A DNA stretch of 64,000 nucleotides from Streptosporangiaceae bacterium (GCA_019239975.1 JAFAZE010000145.1:29395-93394); one strand, 5' to 3'; positions 1 through 8,763 are shown, counted from the stretch's first letter. Made by a program: numbers and translations. Notes: generated from the letters alone by a model not told the origin.

Positions 1-30
1 ACGTCAGCCGGAACAGGAGGTGCGCATCCC

Positions 31-1365
31 GTGTCCATGCGGAAACTCATGCCGGCGACCGCGGCAGTGGCGGCTCTCACCCTCGCCGTGCCCGGCATAG
101 CGACGGCTACCACGAACCGTAATGCCGCACAACCAGTAACACATAACACTCTGGCATCTCACGCGGCGCATAACAACGCCAGGCAAGCGGCGAACCGCCG
201 GGCGTTCGGCCAGGCGCCCGCCGTACCGGCTGCCGCGGGCAACTGCTCCGGTGCTCTGCGCTACTCCGCCCGGCACCCCCGTCAGGTTGTCAGCTGCATG
301 ACCGCGGGCACCCCGGCAGGCCGCACGGGGCGCGTGATCACCCGGAAGGAAGGGTTCCCGGTCACGTGCGACTCCCTTCCCACCGTTGTCTGGTATTACG
401 GGCGCTTCCAGATATGCCTGGAGGACTTTTTCACCGAGTACGAGGTGGTGAACGGCAAGGTAAAAGGCACCGCGAAGTTCAGCTATGCCCAGCAACTCGA
501 CTTTGCGCCCCGCAGCCTGCAATGGACCGAAGCCGATTACGCGAGGCTGGACTCGGTGTCAGGCATATCGAAGACCAACTCGCTGGGCTGGGTGACCAAG
601 TGCTCAGGGTCCTGCGCTCCGGCCAAGCGGACCGTGTTTCCCGTGACCCCGATCAAGGTGCACCAGACACTGCACGGCACCGCCACGTTCGCCGGCACAC
701 CCGCCAAGGGCACGACGGGCACGCTGTCGGCCCAGCCCACGGTGACCGTCGTGGATCCCGTCGGCAAGCCGGAAGCGTATCCGATCACCCTGGCCAAATC
801 CCTGGAGGCGCGCTGCGACAGCCAGGTGGCGGTGAGCAACACCTCCGGGTGCGTCATCCCGATCTACGTTCCCGTGTTCACCGTCTCGCTCGCCAGTTCC
901 GGAGCCAGCGCGGCGATGATTCAGTGGGCGCAGACGAACCTGTCGGGCCACTGGGGACTGCAGGGCTCCGGGCAGCCCCTGCGCCGCCTGGCCAGCGACA
1001 GCAAGGCGCGCGCGAACCGCAACAGGATCTGCGACGGCAGCTTCGTCAGCGGATCGACCAACGTTGCCGACGACAGCTGCGACGAATTCCCCTTTGCCAA
1101 GACCTATGAAAGCGGCAACCTCAACGGCGTCACCGCGGGAAGCCAGTGCGCGCAGGTCACCGCCATCAGAACAGCGAACGCAGGCACGGTCGCGCAGCAG
1201 TGGGCCAAGATCTCGGTGATCGGGAAACCGGCCGCGAGCGAGAAATGCGTACGGGGCCATATCCCGCTGCCGCTCAACACCGACGTCGGCGGCGGCCTCG
1301 GCCGGTTCGCCCAGGCTCAGCGGTTGATCGACAACGACGAATACTGGCTGGCTGTCACCCCGTAG
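31..1365 (+). CDS. Secreted protein with NucA/NucB-type deoxyribonuclease domain
   Basis: This 444-residue protein begins with a signal peptide (basic start, hydrophobic stretch to about residue 27, then a polar mature region). The C-terminal part from about residue 330 contains an RxRICDG segment, then DSCDEFPFAKTYE near residue 350 and a Cys-containing QCAQV segment. This is the arrangement of the NucA/NucB DNase family, in which the DE(Y/F)PFA motif is the signature. The middle region (residues 80-300) has paired cysteines and no domain I recognise. The GTG at 31 is taken as start because AGGAGG lies at 15-20; an ATG at 37 is the alternative. The role is inferred to be extracellular DNA cleavage. 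It converges with the next gene, with only 6 bp between the stop codons. Confidence 0.75.
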   Translation: MSMRKLMPATAAVAALTLAVPGIATATTNRNAAQPVTHNTLASHAAHNNARQAANRRAFGQAPAVPAAAGNCSGALRYSARHPRQVVSCMTAGTPAGRTGRVITRKEGFPVTCDSLPTVVWYYGRFQICLEDFFTEYEVVNGKVKGTAKFSYAQQLDFAPRSLQWTEADYARLDSVSGISKTNSLGWVTKCSGSCAPAKRTVFPVTPIKVHQTLHGTATFAGTPAKGTTGTLSAQPTVTVVDPVGKPEAYPITLAKSLEARCDSQVAVSNTSGCVIPIYVPVFTVSLASSGASAAMIQWAQTNLSGHWGLQGSGQPLRRLASDSKARANRNRICDGSFVSGSTNVADDSCDEFPFAKTYESGNLNGVTAGSQCAQVTAIRTANAGTVAQQWAKISVIGKPAASEKCVRGHIPLPLNTDVGGGLGRFAQAQRLIDNDEYWLAVTP

Positions 1366-1371
1366 CCAGGG

Positions 1372-2475
1372 CTACCGCGGTTCCGGGGGGACCCCGCCCC
1401 CGGCCAGCCCGGTGAGGACCTGCTCTCGCCACCCGGGCCCGGCCCACCGCTTGCGGTGCATCAGCACCTCCCCAAGCGCGCGGGATCCCCCCTCGGCCAT
1501 TGCCATCCGCAGCGGCCGCACGGCCTCCGCGCGTGCCGCGCGGGCGTGCCGTTCCTCCGGCGTGATCCATCCTGCGGCGGACCCAGGCAGCGCGTCCTGC
1601 TCGGCCTCATACCGCTCCCGGCACAGCCGGCGCAGCGCCACGCCGAGCGGTTCGGTGTCGGTTACCACGTGCCGCCGCCCCCCGGCCGCGGCCCGCACGG
1701 CCGCTGCCAGTTCCGGATACCGGGCGAGCCGGGTTTGTTCCAGCAGCAGCCGTGACTGGTCCGCGAGGAGCGATGCCACGGTCCGCGGCGGCGCCTGCCG
1801 CACCAGCGGGTCGATCACCAGATCGCCGATGCTGAACTGCCAGTCCGGGTCCGGCGCGGGCAGGTCCTCGAGCCGCGGCAGGATCCGCGCGCTCGGCCAT
1901 GGTCCTTCCACCTGCCGCGGCGACAGCGACAGGCCGAAGGCGCGCCCGGCCACGGTCAGCACCGACTCCAGGTCACCGAGAACCGGCCCGCCGCCGGCGT
2001 CGTACTGAGCCTGTGCCGCGAAGTCCAGGCCCACATCGCGCAGCAGCGGCAGGAACCGGTCCGGGTCACTGCCCTTCCGGGTGTACGGCGGGATCGTCAC
2101 CAGGTGGCTGACCACCGCCCCGGCCGCCGCGTACCCGAACTCCGCGAACGCGTCCAGTGCGTGGCGCACCACCACGGCCTCCCCGCCATCAGGCACCCGG
2201 CGCAGCACCTCGGGCCGGACGCCCTCGTACGAGGCCTCCTCCCAGGCGAACAGCCACCCGTCACACCGGCCCACCCGGACGAACGGGCCATACCCCTCGT
2301 GCCATGAGGACTCGGCCGCCATCTGCTCGTCAAGCGTGCGAGGTGACGCCTCACCCGGATCCGCCCCGAACCGCGCCAGCACCTCTTCCCGCGTCATCCC
2401 GCGGATGAACGTCACGCAGAAACTCGTGCGGGGCACCGGCCCCTGCCCCAGCCATGCGAGCCCAGGGCCAGCCAT
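1372..2475 (-). CDS. DUF6461 family protein
   Basis: A 367-residue soluble protein. The N-terminal segment SFCVTFIRGMTREEVLARFG (about residues 18-37) and the following FVRVGRCDGWLFAWE stretch match what I recall of actinobacterial DUF6461 proteins. The C-terminal 200 residues are Arg/Glu-rich and contain a recognisable DNxL-free helical region without catalytic motifs. No signal peptide or membrane segment is visible. The molecular function of the family is not known to me. It is a single gene on the minus strand, convergent with the nuclease gene and divergent from the lipid kinase gene, with 95 bp to that start. Confidence 0.65.
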   Translation of the reverse strand: MAGPGLAWLGQGPVPRTSFCVTFIRGMTREEVLARFGADPGEASPRTLDEQMAAESSWHEGYGPFVRVGRCDGWLFAWEEASYEGVRPEVLRRVPDGGEAVVVRHALDAFAEFGYAAAGAVVSHLVTIPPYTRKGSDPDRFLPLLRDVGLDFAAQAQYDAGGGPVLGDLESVLTVAGRAFGLSLSPRQVEGPWPSARILPRLEDLPAPDPDWQFSIGDLVIDPLVRQAPPRTVASLLADQSRLLLEQTRLARYPELAAAVRAAAGGRRHVVTDTEPLGVALRRLCRERYEAEQDALPGSAAGWITPEERHARAARAEAVRPLRMAMAEGGSRALGEVLMHRKRWAGPGWREQVLTGLAGGGVPPEPR

Positions 2476-2570
2476 CCAGCCTCCCAGACCACCACGAGCC
2501 GTACCGGACGCACACGAGGCTATCCGCCGGCGTCACCCCGTCCGGGTGACGTGCGCAAAAGGTCCAGGGC

Positions 2571-3956
2571 GTGACGCTGTCAGGCATGGACAACCCCGTG
2601 ATCGCGACGGCGGCGGTGCCCGCAGCTGACAGCCCGCGGCCCCCGCCCGGACAGCGGTGGCTCGCGCGGCTGAGCTTCGTGCTCGCGGGCGCGGGCGTCG
2701 CGATCCTGGTGGCATTCGCCGAGCTGAAGAGCCTCGCGATGCTGGGCGTTGGCCTGGCGGCCGCGGTGATTGGCCTGGCGGCCGCGTACTTCTTCCTCTC
2801 GCGGCGGGGGATGTGGCGCTGGTTCGCGCTGGGGGTCTTCGTCTTCACGCCGCTCGCAGTGATCGCTGTCTTCGCCTTCTTCAGCCTGCTCTGGGTCGCG
2901 GTCGCCGCGGCCGCCGCGTGGCTGCTCGCGAGCGCGACCGCGCGCGCCGCGCTGGGCTGGGGCCGGAAGGAGCGCAAAGACTGGCGCATGCCGGAGCGCC
3001 CGGCGGCGCCGCCCCCCTCGCATCCGTACATGATCATGAACCCGAAATCCGGGGGCGGGAAGGTCGGGAAGTTCGACCTGAAGCGCAAGGCCGAGGAACT
3101 CGGCGCCGAGGTGTTCCTGATGAGCGCGTCCGAGCCGGTCGACGTCGGGGAGGTAGCCCGCAAGGCCGTCGCCCAGGGCGCCGACCTGCTCGGCGTCGCC
3201 GGGGGCGACGGGACGCAGGCGCTGGTCGCGGGCATCGCCGCCCAGCGCGGCATCCCGTTCATGGTGATCACGGCGGGCACGCGCAACCACTTCGCGCTCG
3301 ACCTGGGGCTGGACCGGGAGAACCCGGCGGCGTGCCTCGACGCGCTGTCCGACCCCGTGGAACTGCGCATCGACCTCGGGTTGATCAACCGCCGCACCTT
3401 CGTCAACAACGCGTCGTTCGGCGCGTACGCCGAGATCGTCGAGACGCCGTCCTACCGTGACGACAAGCTGGCCACGACGCTGGACCTGCTGCCCGACCTC
3501 CTGCAAGGCCACCGCGGAGTCCGGCTGACGGCACAGGTTGACGGCAGGACGATCAGCGGGCCGCAGGCGCTGCTCGTCGCCAACAACCCGTACGGAACCG
3601 GGGACATCGCCGGCCTGAGTCGCCGTACCCGGCTGGATGGCGGCATGCTGGGGGTGGTGGGCGTCAAGGTGAGCAGCGCGCGGCAGGCAGTCGGCCTGCT
3701 GAACGGCACCCGGGGCCCCGGGCTGGCGGTCCTGACGGCGAAGGAGGTCGAGATCACCGCGGACGTGCTTCGGATCCCGATCGGCATCGACGGCGAGCCG
3801 GTGCTGATGCCGGCCCCCGTGACGTGCACGATCTGTCCTCGCGCGCTCCGCGTCTGGGTGCCGCGGCACCGCCCCGGCGGCAGCCCGCCGAGCCCCCCGG
3901 TGAACTGGGCAAGGCTGCGGGGTCTCGCCGCGTTCTCCGGGCGCCGCCATGGGTGA
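2571..3956 (+). CDS. Membrane-anchored diacylglycerol kinase family lipid kinase
   Basis: A 461-residue protein in two parts. Residues 30-125 form about four hydrophobic membrane helices. From about residue 150 a DAGK catalytic domain begins with MIMNPKSGGGKVGKF (phosphate-binding start) and contains the GVAGGDGTQA nucleotide-binding motif near residue 207, then ITAGTRNHFALDLG and NNASFGAY, all hallmarks of YegS/DgkB-like lipid kinases. The expected reaction is ATP-dependent phosphorylation of a lipid or sphingoid-like alcohol at the cytoplasmic membrane. The start is GTG 2571; ATG 2586 is possible. The 3' end overlaps the next gene by 8 bp, so the two are probably co-translated. Confidence 0.85.
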   Translation: MTLSGMDNPVIATAAVPAADSPRPPPGQRWLARLSFVLAGAGVAILVAFAELKSLAMLGVGLAAAVIGLAAAYFFLSRRGMWRWFALGVFVFTPLAVIAVFAFFSLLWVAVAAAAAWLLASATARAALGWGRKERKDWRMPERPAAPPPSHPYMIMNPKSGGGKVGKFDLKRKAEELGAEVFLMSASEPVDVGEVARKAVAQGADLLGVAGGDGTQALVAGIAAQRGIPFMVITAGTRNHFALDLGLDRENPAACLDALSDPVELRIDLGLINRRTFVNNASFGAYAEIVETPSYRDDKLATTLDLLPDLLQGHRGVRLTAQVDGRTISGPQALLVANNPYGTGDIAGLSRRTRLDGGMLGVVGVKVSSARQAVGLLNGTRGPGLAVLTAKEVEITADVLRIPIGIDGEPVLMPAPVTCTICPRALRVWVPRHRPGGSPPSPPVNWARLRGLAAFSGRRHG

Positions 3957-4458
3957 CGGCGTGCGGGCACCTCTGGAGCGCGCAGCGAGTCTGGACGAGG
4001 CGATGCGGCGTGCCCGGGAACTGACGGCGCGGACGATGATCTTCGATGTGGAACCGCTCGTCGCCCACTGGGAGAGCGACCAGGCGGCACTCGAGCACGG
4101 GATCGCACGGGTGGTCAGCGAGCTTGCCGCGGCACCGAGCGTGCGGGTGCTGTGCTTCTCGACGAACTCGGCGCGCCGCCCCTCGGCCATGCCTGAACCT
4201 GATGGCGCGGGACCGCGACCGCAAGTGGTCTACCTGGCCTCGGCCGGCAAGCCGCTCCGCATCGCGCCGTACCGGGATTTCCCGCGGCCGGGAATGGTGG
4301 TCGGCGACCAGATCGTCACCGACGGGATCCTGGCGCGGCGGCTCGGCTACACGTTCGTGCTCTACGACCCGCGGCTGGCGGACGTGCCGGCGGGTCCCCG
4401 GCTGCTGGGTGCCGGGGGGCGCCTCGTGCGCCACCTGCTGTTCAGCCGGGGTGACTGA
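3949..4458 (+). CDS. HAD-like (YqeG/HAD-IIIA-type) phosphatase-like protein
   Basis: A 169-residue protein. MIFDVEPLVAHWES (about residue 30) occupies the place of HAD motif I, and GMVVGDQIVTDGILARRLG (about residue 113) is a good motif IV (GDQ..TD). This is the arrangement of YqeG-like HAD-IIIA phosphatases. In motif I the canonical DxDxT is replaced by DVEPL, so the second catalytic Asp is Glu or missing and activity is doubtful. The ATG overlaps the end of the lipid kinase gene by 8 bp, suggesting a functional link with lipid phosphorylation. The identification rests on motif IV and on size. Confidence 0.6.
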   Translation: MGDGVRAPLERAASLDEAMRRARELTARTMIFDVEPLVAHWESDQAALEHGIARVVSELAAAPSVRVLCFSTNSARRPSAMPEPDGAGPRPQVVYLASAGKPLRIAPYRDFPRPGMVVGDQIVTDGILARRLGYTFVLYDPRLADVPAGPRLLGAGGRLVRHLLFSRGD

Positions 4459-4991
4459 GCTGGCTGGCCTGCCCACGCGACACCACCGACGGGTACCGAC
4501 CCGAGCTGAGCCGCATCGCCGCGTTCGTTCAGAATACTGAGTGAGAAACCCGCACATACCGGACATCTGGCTCGCCAACGCCGGCCGGCTGGCACCTTGG
4601 TCTGCCGTCAAACCGGCGAGCATCTTGATGAAGTGGTCCAGTCCTGTGACCTTTGGCCAATCAGGTGACGGATGGATTTTCTGAGATCAGTGCGGCTCGT
4701 GAGACTGTGAACATGGTGTGACGCTGAGTAACTCGTGAGCGGAAACGCCGCAGCCGCACGGCCTCCCGGCCTGCCCCGATGACACGGCGCCCGGTGGCCC
4801 CGGTGCCCCGCGAGGGCGGCATGGCGGCGGCCGGGAAATTTCTTGTTTTCGTCTCTGCCGCCGGGGTAGGCGCGGCGACCAAGATCGCGGTCCAAGATCG
4901 TTTTGGGTCAAACAAAATATCGTAGCTGAGTTCTGAACTGGATCCCACGTCCGCCGGCGATCGAGGCGGAGCGGCTTGGGCAAGGAGGCTG
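4459..4991. other. 533-bp intergenic region upstream of gvp operon
   Basis: No convincing protein-coding gene is seen. The right half carries the sigma-B-like promoter listed separately, followed by a short direct repeat (CCAAGATCG twice, around 4879-4900) and an A/T-rich patch near 4900-4925 that is unusual against the GC-rich surroundings. The left part may hold the terminator of the lipid kinase/HAD operon, but no strong hairpin stands out. Confidence 0.5.
4845..4868 (+). promoter_or_regulatory. Sigma-B-like promoter of the gas vesicle operon
   Basis: GTTT at 4845-4848 and GGGTA at 4864-4868 are separated by exactly 15 bases. This fits the actinobacterial sigma-B consensus GNNT-N14-16-GGGTA. 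It lies about 124 bp upstream of the first gvp gene. Streptomyces gvp clusters are reported to respond to osmotic stress and sigma-B, so the site is biologically consistent. It has not been tested; a match in GC-rich DNA can arise by chance. Confidence 0.5.
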
Positions 4992-5600
4992 ATGATGAAG
5001 GGTGGGACGCAGGCGGCGATGGCGCTTGCCGTCGGATACATGCTCGGCCGGCGGCGGAAGCTACGCAGGGCGACGATCATCGCTGTCGCCACCGCGGCAG
5101 GTGGCATGGGCGCGAGCGGCACGCTGGTGAAGCGCGGCGCGAAGGTCCTCGGGTCCACCGACGCGCTCGGCAAGGTCGCTCCGCAGCTCGGCGAGCTCGC
5201 CGACACCGTGCGGGGCGACCTGGTCAGCGCCGGTAAGGCCGCGGCGACCGCGGCCCTCAGCAACCGCGTTGACGCGCTGACCGACTCGCTGCATGAGCGC
5301 AGCGAGCGGCTGCGCAATCCCGGCGCGGCGGCCGGGGAGGCCGGCGAGGCGGTCCGGGGCACGGGTGAGAAGGTCCGGGGCGGGGTGGGCGGCGCGCGGC
5401 GCCGCATTCGCCCGGAGGACGAAGAGGCGGAGGACGTGCCAGCCGACGAGTACGACGAGGAGGAGTCGCGCTCAGAGGCCGCCGATTACGACGATGAGGA
5501 GGCTGAGGAGCCCGAGGAGCCAGAGGAGCCCGAGGAAAGGCCCGCACGGCGCAGGACCGCTGGCCGGGGCCGCTCTCCAGTCGCCCGGACGAGGAGGTAG
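4992..5600 (+). CDS. gvpY: Gas vesicle cluster protein GvpY-like
   Basis: A 202-residue protein. The N-terminus (residues 1-60) has a short moderately hydrophobic region with a GRRRKLRRA basic patch. Residues 60-110 are helical and Ala-rich. The C-terminus carries a strongly acidic block (repeated EEP/EEAE units, about residues 145-180) followed by an Arg-rich tail. This matches the poorly understood GvpY proteins of Streptomyces gvp clusters, which are often misannotated. The start is ATG 4992, with AAGGAGG about 8 bases upstream (an ATG immediately after gives an alternative start). It is the first gene of the operon, 5 bp from gvpZ. The function is not established; it probably helps vesicle assembly. 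Confidence 0.65.
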   Translation: MMKGGTQAAMALAVGYMLGRRRKLRRATIIAVATAAGGMGASGTLVKRGAKVLGSTDALGKVAPQLGELADTVRGDLVSAGKAAATAALSNRVDALTDSLHERSERLRNPGAAAGEAGEAVRGTGEKVRGGVGGARRRIRPEDEEAEDVPADEYDEEESRSEAADYDDEEAEEPEEPEEPEERPARRRTAGRGRSPVARTRR

Positions 5601-5605
5601 AGGTC

Positions 5606-6790
5606 GTGGCGCGTGTGAGCGAGACCGAGGAGCGCTCGGGAAACGGTCCAGTGGACCGGCTGAAGTCTGAGGTCGTGGGCCTTGTCGACGCCCTCGGCGA
5701 GCGTGCCCTGGCGTCCGTGCGGGAACGGGTCGGGGGCGCGACCGAGCGCCTGACCGGCTACGTCGACGACGGCGGTGGGCCGGGGCTGATGGCCGCGGTC
5801 ACCGGCGCGAAGGGGCTCGCCGAGGGAAAAGGACCCGTTCGGTCGTTGCTCGGAGCCGGGCTGAAAGGCGTCACCGAGAAGGTGCGGGGCATGTTCGGCG
5901 GCGGTAAAGGCGGCGGCAAGGGCAAGAAGATGAAGGTCACCAACATCGTCGAATCGATCGACGTCGGGGTGCCGGTCAAGCTCGCCTACAACCAGTGGAC
6001 GCAGTTCGGCGACTTCCCGAGCTTCACGAAGAAGGTGGAGAACGTCGACCAGGAGGACGACCAGAAGCTCAACTGGAAAGCACAGATTTTCTGGTCGCAC
6101 CGTACCTGGGAATCCACGATCCTCGAGCAGATCCCCGATGACCACATCGTATGGCGGTCCAAGGGAGCGAAAGGATACGTGGACGGCGCGGTCAGCTTCC
6201 ATGAGCTGGCGCCCAATCTCACCCGGATTCTGGTCGTCCTGGAATATCATCCGCAGGGCCTTTTCGAGCACACCGGCAATCTGTGGCGGGCACAGGGCCG
6301 GCGGGCGCGGCTGGAATTCAAGCACTTCCGGCGGCACATCATGTCCCAGGCCATTCTGCACCCCGACGAGATCGAGGGCTGGCGCGGCGTGATCAAGGAC
6401 GGCGAGGTCGTCAAGGACCACGAGACCGCCCTCCGGGAGGAGCAGGAGGCCGAAGGGGGCGCCGGCGAGGAGGGCCAGGAGGCGGAAGAGGGCCAGGAGC
6501 CGGAGGACGAGTTCGCCGCCGAAGGCGAGGAGCCCGCAGAGGGCGAGGAGCCCGAAGAGGGCGAAGAGGCCGCTGGGGACGAGGAGCGCTTCGAGGACGA
6601 GGACCGGGAGCTCGTGGGCAGCTCCGGCGACGGCGAGGAGCCGCAGGCCGGGCGCAGGCGCGCCCGGGCAAGTGAGGACGGCGGCACCGGCGAGCGTGGC
6701 CGCCGGCCCGCGGGCCGTGCGCAGCGGCCCGGCCGGACCGAGGACCGGCCGCAGCGCACGGTCCGGCGCAGCCCGGCGCGCGGACGCTGA
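5606..6790 (+). CDS. gvpZ: Gas vesicle cluster SRPBCC protein, GvpZ-like
   Basis: A 394-residue protein. Residues 1-105 are helical with a Gly/Lys-rich hinge (GGGKGGGKGKK near 100). Residues 110-255 form an SRPBCC/polyketide-cyclase-like domain, recognised by the start VTNIVESIDVGVPVKLAYNQW, then FGDFPSF and a WE-STILEQIPDDHI-W pattern. The C-terminal 130 residues switch from a Glu/Gly-rich acidic block to an Arg-rich basic tail, as in gvpY. The start is GTG 5606, with GAGGAGGT at 5591-5598. SRPBCC proteins bind hydrophobic ligands; here it is a conserved companion of actinobacterial gas vesicle genes of unknown exact role. Confidence 0.75.
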   Translation: MARVSETEERSGNGPVDRLKSEVVGLVDALGERALASVRERVGGATERLTGYVDDGGGPGLMAAVTGAKGLAEGKGPVRSLLGAGLKGVTEKVRGMFGGGKGGGKGKKMKVTNIVESIDVGVPVKLAYNQWTQFGDFPSFTKKVENVDQEDDQKLNWKAQIFWSHRTWESTILEQIPDDHIVWRSKGAKGYVDGAVSFHELAPNLTRILVVLEYHPQGLFEHTGNLWRAQGRRARLEFKHFRRHIMSQAILHPDEIEGWRGVIKDGEVVKDHETALREEQEAEGGAGEEGQEAEEGQEPEDEFAAEGEEPAEGEEPEEGEEAAGDEERFEDEDRELVGSSGDGEEPQAGRRRARASEDGGTGERGRRPAGRAQRPGRTEDRPQRTVRRSPARGR

Positions 6791-6823
6791 ACCGAACCAG
6801 TGGAGTGAGGAGGGGAGCGATCA

Positions 6824-7219
6824 ATGACAACGGCCATGCAGCCGGGTGGTGGCAGCGCGGCGCGCCCATCACCCAGCGGCCTCGCCGACGTGATCGACAC
6901 GATCCTGGACAAGGGCCTGGTCATCGACGCGTATGTGCGGGTCTCGCTCGTGGGCATCGAACTGCTCACGATCGACGCGCGCGTCGTCGTGGCCAGCGTC
7001 GACACCTACCTGCGATTCGCCGAGGCCGTCAACCGCCTTGACATTTCGCAGGACAAGGAGGGCCTCCCGGGGCTCATCGGCGACATGCAGGAAGGCGGAG
7101 CCAAACACAAGACGAAGGGCGCGCTCGAAGCGGCCGGCGAGAAGCTGCGGGACTTCGCGGCGGACAGCCGGGAACGCGCCGGCCAGCGCAGCGGCCGGGC
7201 TGGCAAGGAGGGGAGCTGA
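6824..7219 (+). CDS. gvpA: Gas vesicle structural protein GvpA
   Basis: A 131-residue protein with the GvpA core at residues 20-75: LADVIDTILDKGLVIDAYVR, then SLVGIELLTIDARVVVASVDTYL. GvpA is the small hydrophobic protein whose ribs form the gas vesicle wall. The protein carries a longer charged C-terminal tail (about 50 residues) than the cyanobacterial protein, as is usual in actinobacteria. The start is ATG 6824, preceded by GAGGAGGGG. It is followed after 1 bp by gvpF, whose ribosome site lies inside the gvpA 3' end. It is the best candidate for the wall subunit among the three paralogs here. Confidence 0.88.
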   Translation: MTTAMQPGGGSAARPSPSGLADVIDTILDKGLVIDAYVRVSLVGIELLTIDARVVVASVDTYLRFAEAVNRLDISQDKEGLPGLIGDMQEGGAKHKTKGALEAAGEKLRDFAADSRERAGQRSGRAGKEGS

Positions 7220-7220
7220 G

Positions 7221-8012
7221 ATGGCGGCGCAGTCGGAGACCAAGCCGGAGTCCGAGGCACAGCAGACGGGCATCTATGTGTACGGGATCCTTCCCGGGGA
7301 CGTCGAGCTGGAGGCCGACGTGCGCGGCATCGGCGATCCGCCCGGCGAGGTCAGGCTCGTGCGGCAGGGCGATCTGGCGGCGCTCGTGAGCGAAGTGGAC
7401 GTCTCCAAGCCGCTGGGCGAGCCGGATGACCTCGTCGTGCATGAACAACTCCTGGACTCGATCGCGCCCGACGCACCGGTGCTTCCGCTGCGGTTCGGCG
7501 CGGTCGTAGCCAGCGAGGACGCGGTGGCGCACGAGCTGCTCGAGGCTCATCAGGACGAGTTCGCATCGGCTCTGGAAGAGCTGGAGGACCGCGCCGAGTA
7601 CGTGGTCAGGGGCCGCTACGTCGAGCAGGCGGTCCTGCAGGAGATCCTTTCGGAAAACGAGGAGGCCGCGCGCCTGCGGGAGCAGATCAAGGACGCGGAC
7701 CCAGATGCCACGCGCGACGCGCGGATTCGGCTCGGCGAGATCATAGACAACGCGATCAGCGAGAAGCGCGAGAAGGACACGCGCACCGTCGGCGACGCCC
7801 TGGCCGGGCACGCCGTCGCGAGCGTCGTGCGCCCGGCGACCCACGAGCTCGACGCCGTGCACGTCGCCTTCCTCGTCGCCAGCGACGCGGCGGATGAGGT
7901 GGAGCAGGCGGCCGAGAAGCTGGCGGCGGGCTGGGAAGGCCGGGTCGAACTGCGCCTGCTCGGACCCATGGCCGCCTACGATTTCGTCGCGACCACGGCG
8001 CCCGAGAGCTGA
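7221..8012 (+). CDS. gvpF: Gas vesicle protein GvpF (GvpL/GvpF family)
   Basis: A 263-residue protein from ATG 7221. It begins with a low-complexity leader, then GIYVYGILPGDVE, the standard GvpF/L opening, followed by LAALVSEVD, and by PLRFGAVV near residue 90, the family signature. The C-terminal half is helical (EENEEAARLREQI region), then a second alpha/beta part ending LLGPMAAYDFV. GvpF/L proteins are minor accessory proteins needed for nucleation of the vesicle. AAGGAGGGGA at 7205-7214 fixes the start. The stop is 1 bp from the start of gvpG. Confidence 0.88.
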   Translation: MAAQSETKPESEAQQTGIYVYGILPGDVELEADVRGIGDPPGEVRLVRQGDLAALVSEVDVSKPLGEPDDLVVHEQLLDSIAPDAPVLPLRFGAVVASEDAVAHELLEAHQDEFASALEELEDRAEYVVRGRYVEQAVLQEILSENEEAARLREQIKDADPDATRDARIRLGEIIDNAISEKREKDTRTVGDALAGHAVASVVRPATHELDAVHVAFLVASDAADEVEQAAEKLAAGWEGRVELRLLGPMAAYDFVATTAPES

Positions 8013-8013
8013 C

Positions 8014-8280
8014 ATGGGCCTGCTGACACTGCCCTTCCGGCTTCCGTTCCTCCCGATCAGCGGATTCGTCCGCATCGCGGAGCTCATTCGTGATGAGGCG
8101 GAACGGGAGATGCACGACCCGGCCGCTGTCAGACGGCAGCTGGAGGAAGCGGAGCAGGCACGGGACAGCGGTGCGATCTCCGAGGACGAGCTCTCCCGTA
8201 TCGAAGCCGGGGCGATTGGCCGCCTTTACGCCACAGGGGAGGCATCGGCCGGACGACGGCAACGTGGCGACAGGAGCTGA
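8014..8280 (+). CDS. gvpG: Gas vesicle protein GvpG
   Basis: An 88-residue protein from ATG 8014, one base after the gvpF stop. It has the family pattern: a hydrophobic Pro-rich start (LLTLPFRLPFLPISGF), then a helix IAELIRDEAEREMHDPAAVRRQ and LEEAEQARDSGAISEDEL, and IEAGAIGRL. GvpG is a small helical accessory factor thought to bridge GvpA and GvpF during assembly. The Arg-rich C-terminus is variable. The tight spacing supports translational coupling. Confidence 0.87.
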   Translation: MGLLTLPFRLPFLPISGFVRIAELIRDEAEREMHDPAAVRRQLEEAEQARDSGAISEDELSRIEAGAIGRLYATGEASAGRRQRGDRS

Positions 8281-8285
8281 TTCAC

Positions 8286-8762
8286 ATGGCTGAACGCAGA
8301 ACCGCCCGTACCAGGGACCGCGGTGACCGGGCTGCGGAAGCGGAAAAGGACAAGCCAGGCGGCGACCTGGTCGACGACATGGTGGACACGGAAGCGGCGC
8401 CGGCCGACGCGGCCGAGGACACGGAATCCGAGGACACCGAAACGGCCGGCCGTGACGAGGACACCCAGCGACGGAGCGCCGGCGGCGAGGGCGGCGGCCT
8501 GTCAGCCGCCAGGGCCGGCCGGCTGGGCCTGCAGCAAATCGCCGAGCTGACCGGGAAGGCGCCCGAGGGCGTCACCGGCGTGGAGCCCACGGAGGACGGC
8601 TGGGTGGTGAGCGTGGAGGTCGTGGAGGACAGGCGGGTCCCCTCGTCGACCGACATCCTGGCCACGTACGAAGCGGACATCGACGCCGCCGGGAACCTGG
8701 TGTCCTACCGCAGGGTGCGCCGGTACTCGCGCGGTCACGGCGAGAACGGCGGGGCCTCCTGA
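8286..8762 (+). CDS. gvpO: Gas vesicle protein GvpO
   Basis: A 158-residue protein. The first 75 residues are charged and rich in Asp/Glu/Ala/Thr, probably disordered. The conserved GvpO domain covers about residues 80-150: LGLQQIAELTGKAPEGVTGV, then DGWVVSVEVVEDRRVPSSTDILATYE and LVSYRRVRRYSRG. In Streptomyces gvpO usually stands first in the cluster. Here it sits between gvpG and gvpJ, so the order is rearranged. In haloarchaea GvpO affects gvp expression and is needed for vesicles. Confidence 0.85.
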   Translation: MAERRTARTRDRGDRAAEAEKDKPGGDLVDDMVDTEAAPADAAEDTESEDTETAGRDEDTQRRSAGGEGGGLSAARAGRLGLQQIAELTGKAPEGVTGVEPTEDGWVVSVEVVEDRRVPSSTDILATYEADIDAAGNLVSYRRVRRYSRGHGENGGAS

Positions 8763-8763
8763 C

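Noticed and set aside
2580..4190. A 536-codon minus-strand frame opposite the lipid kinase gene
   Set aside because: Antisense shadow; the plus strand encodes clear DAGK motifs.
4608..4895. A small minus-strand gene upstream of gvpY
   Set aside because: Composition is not protein-like and no ribosome site is seen; the region fits a promoter better.
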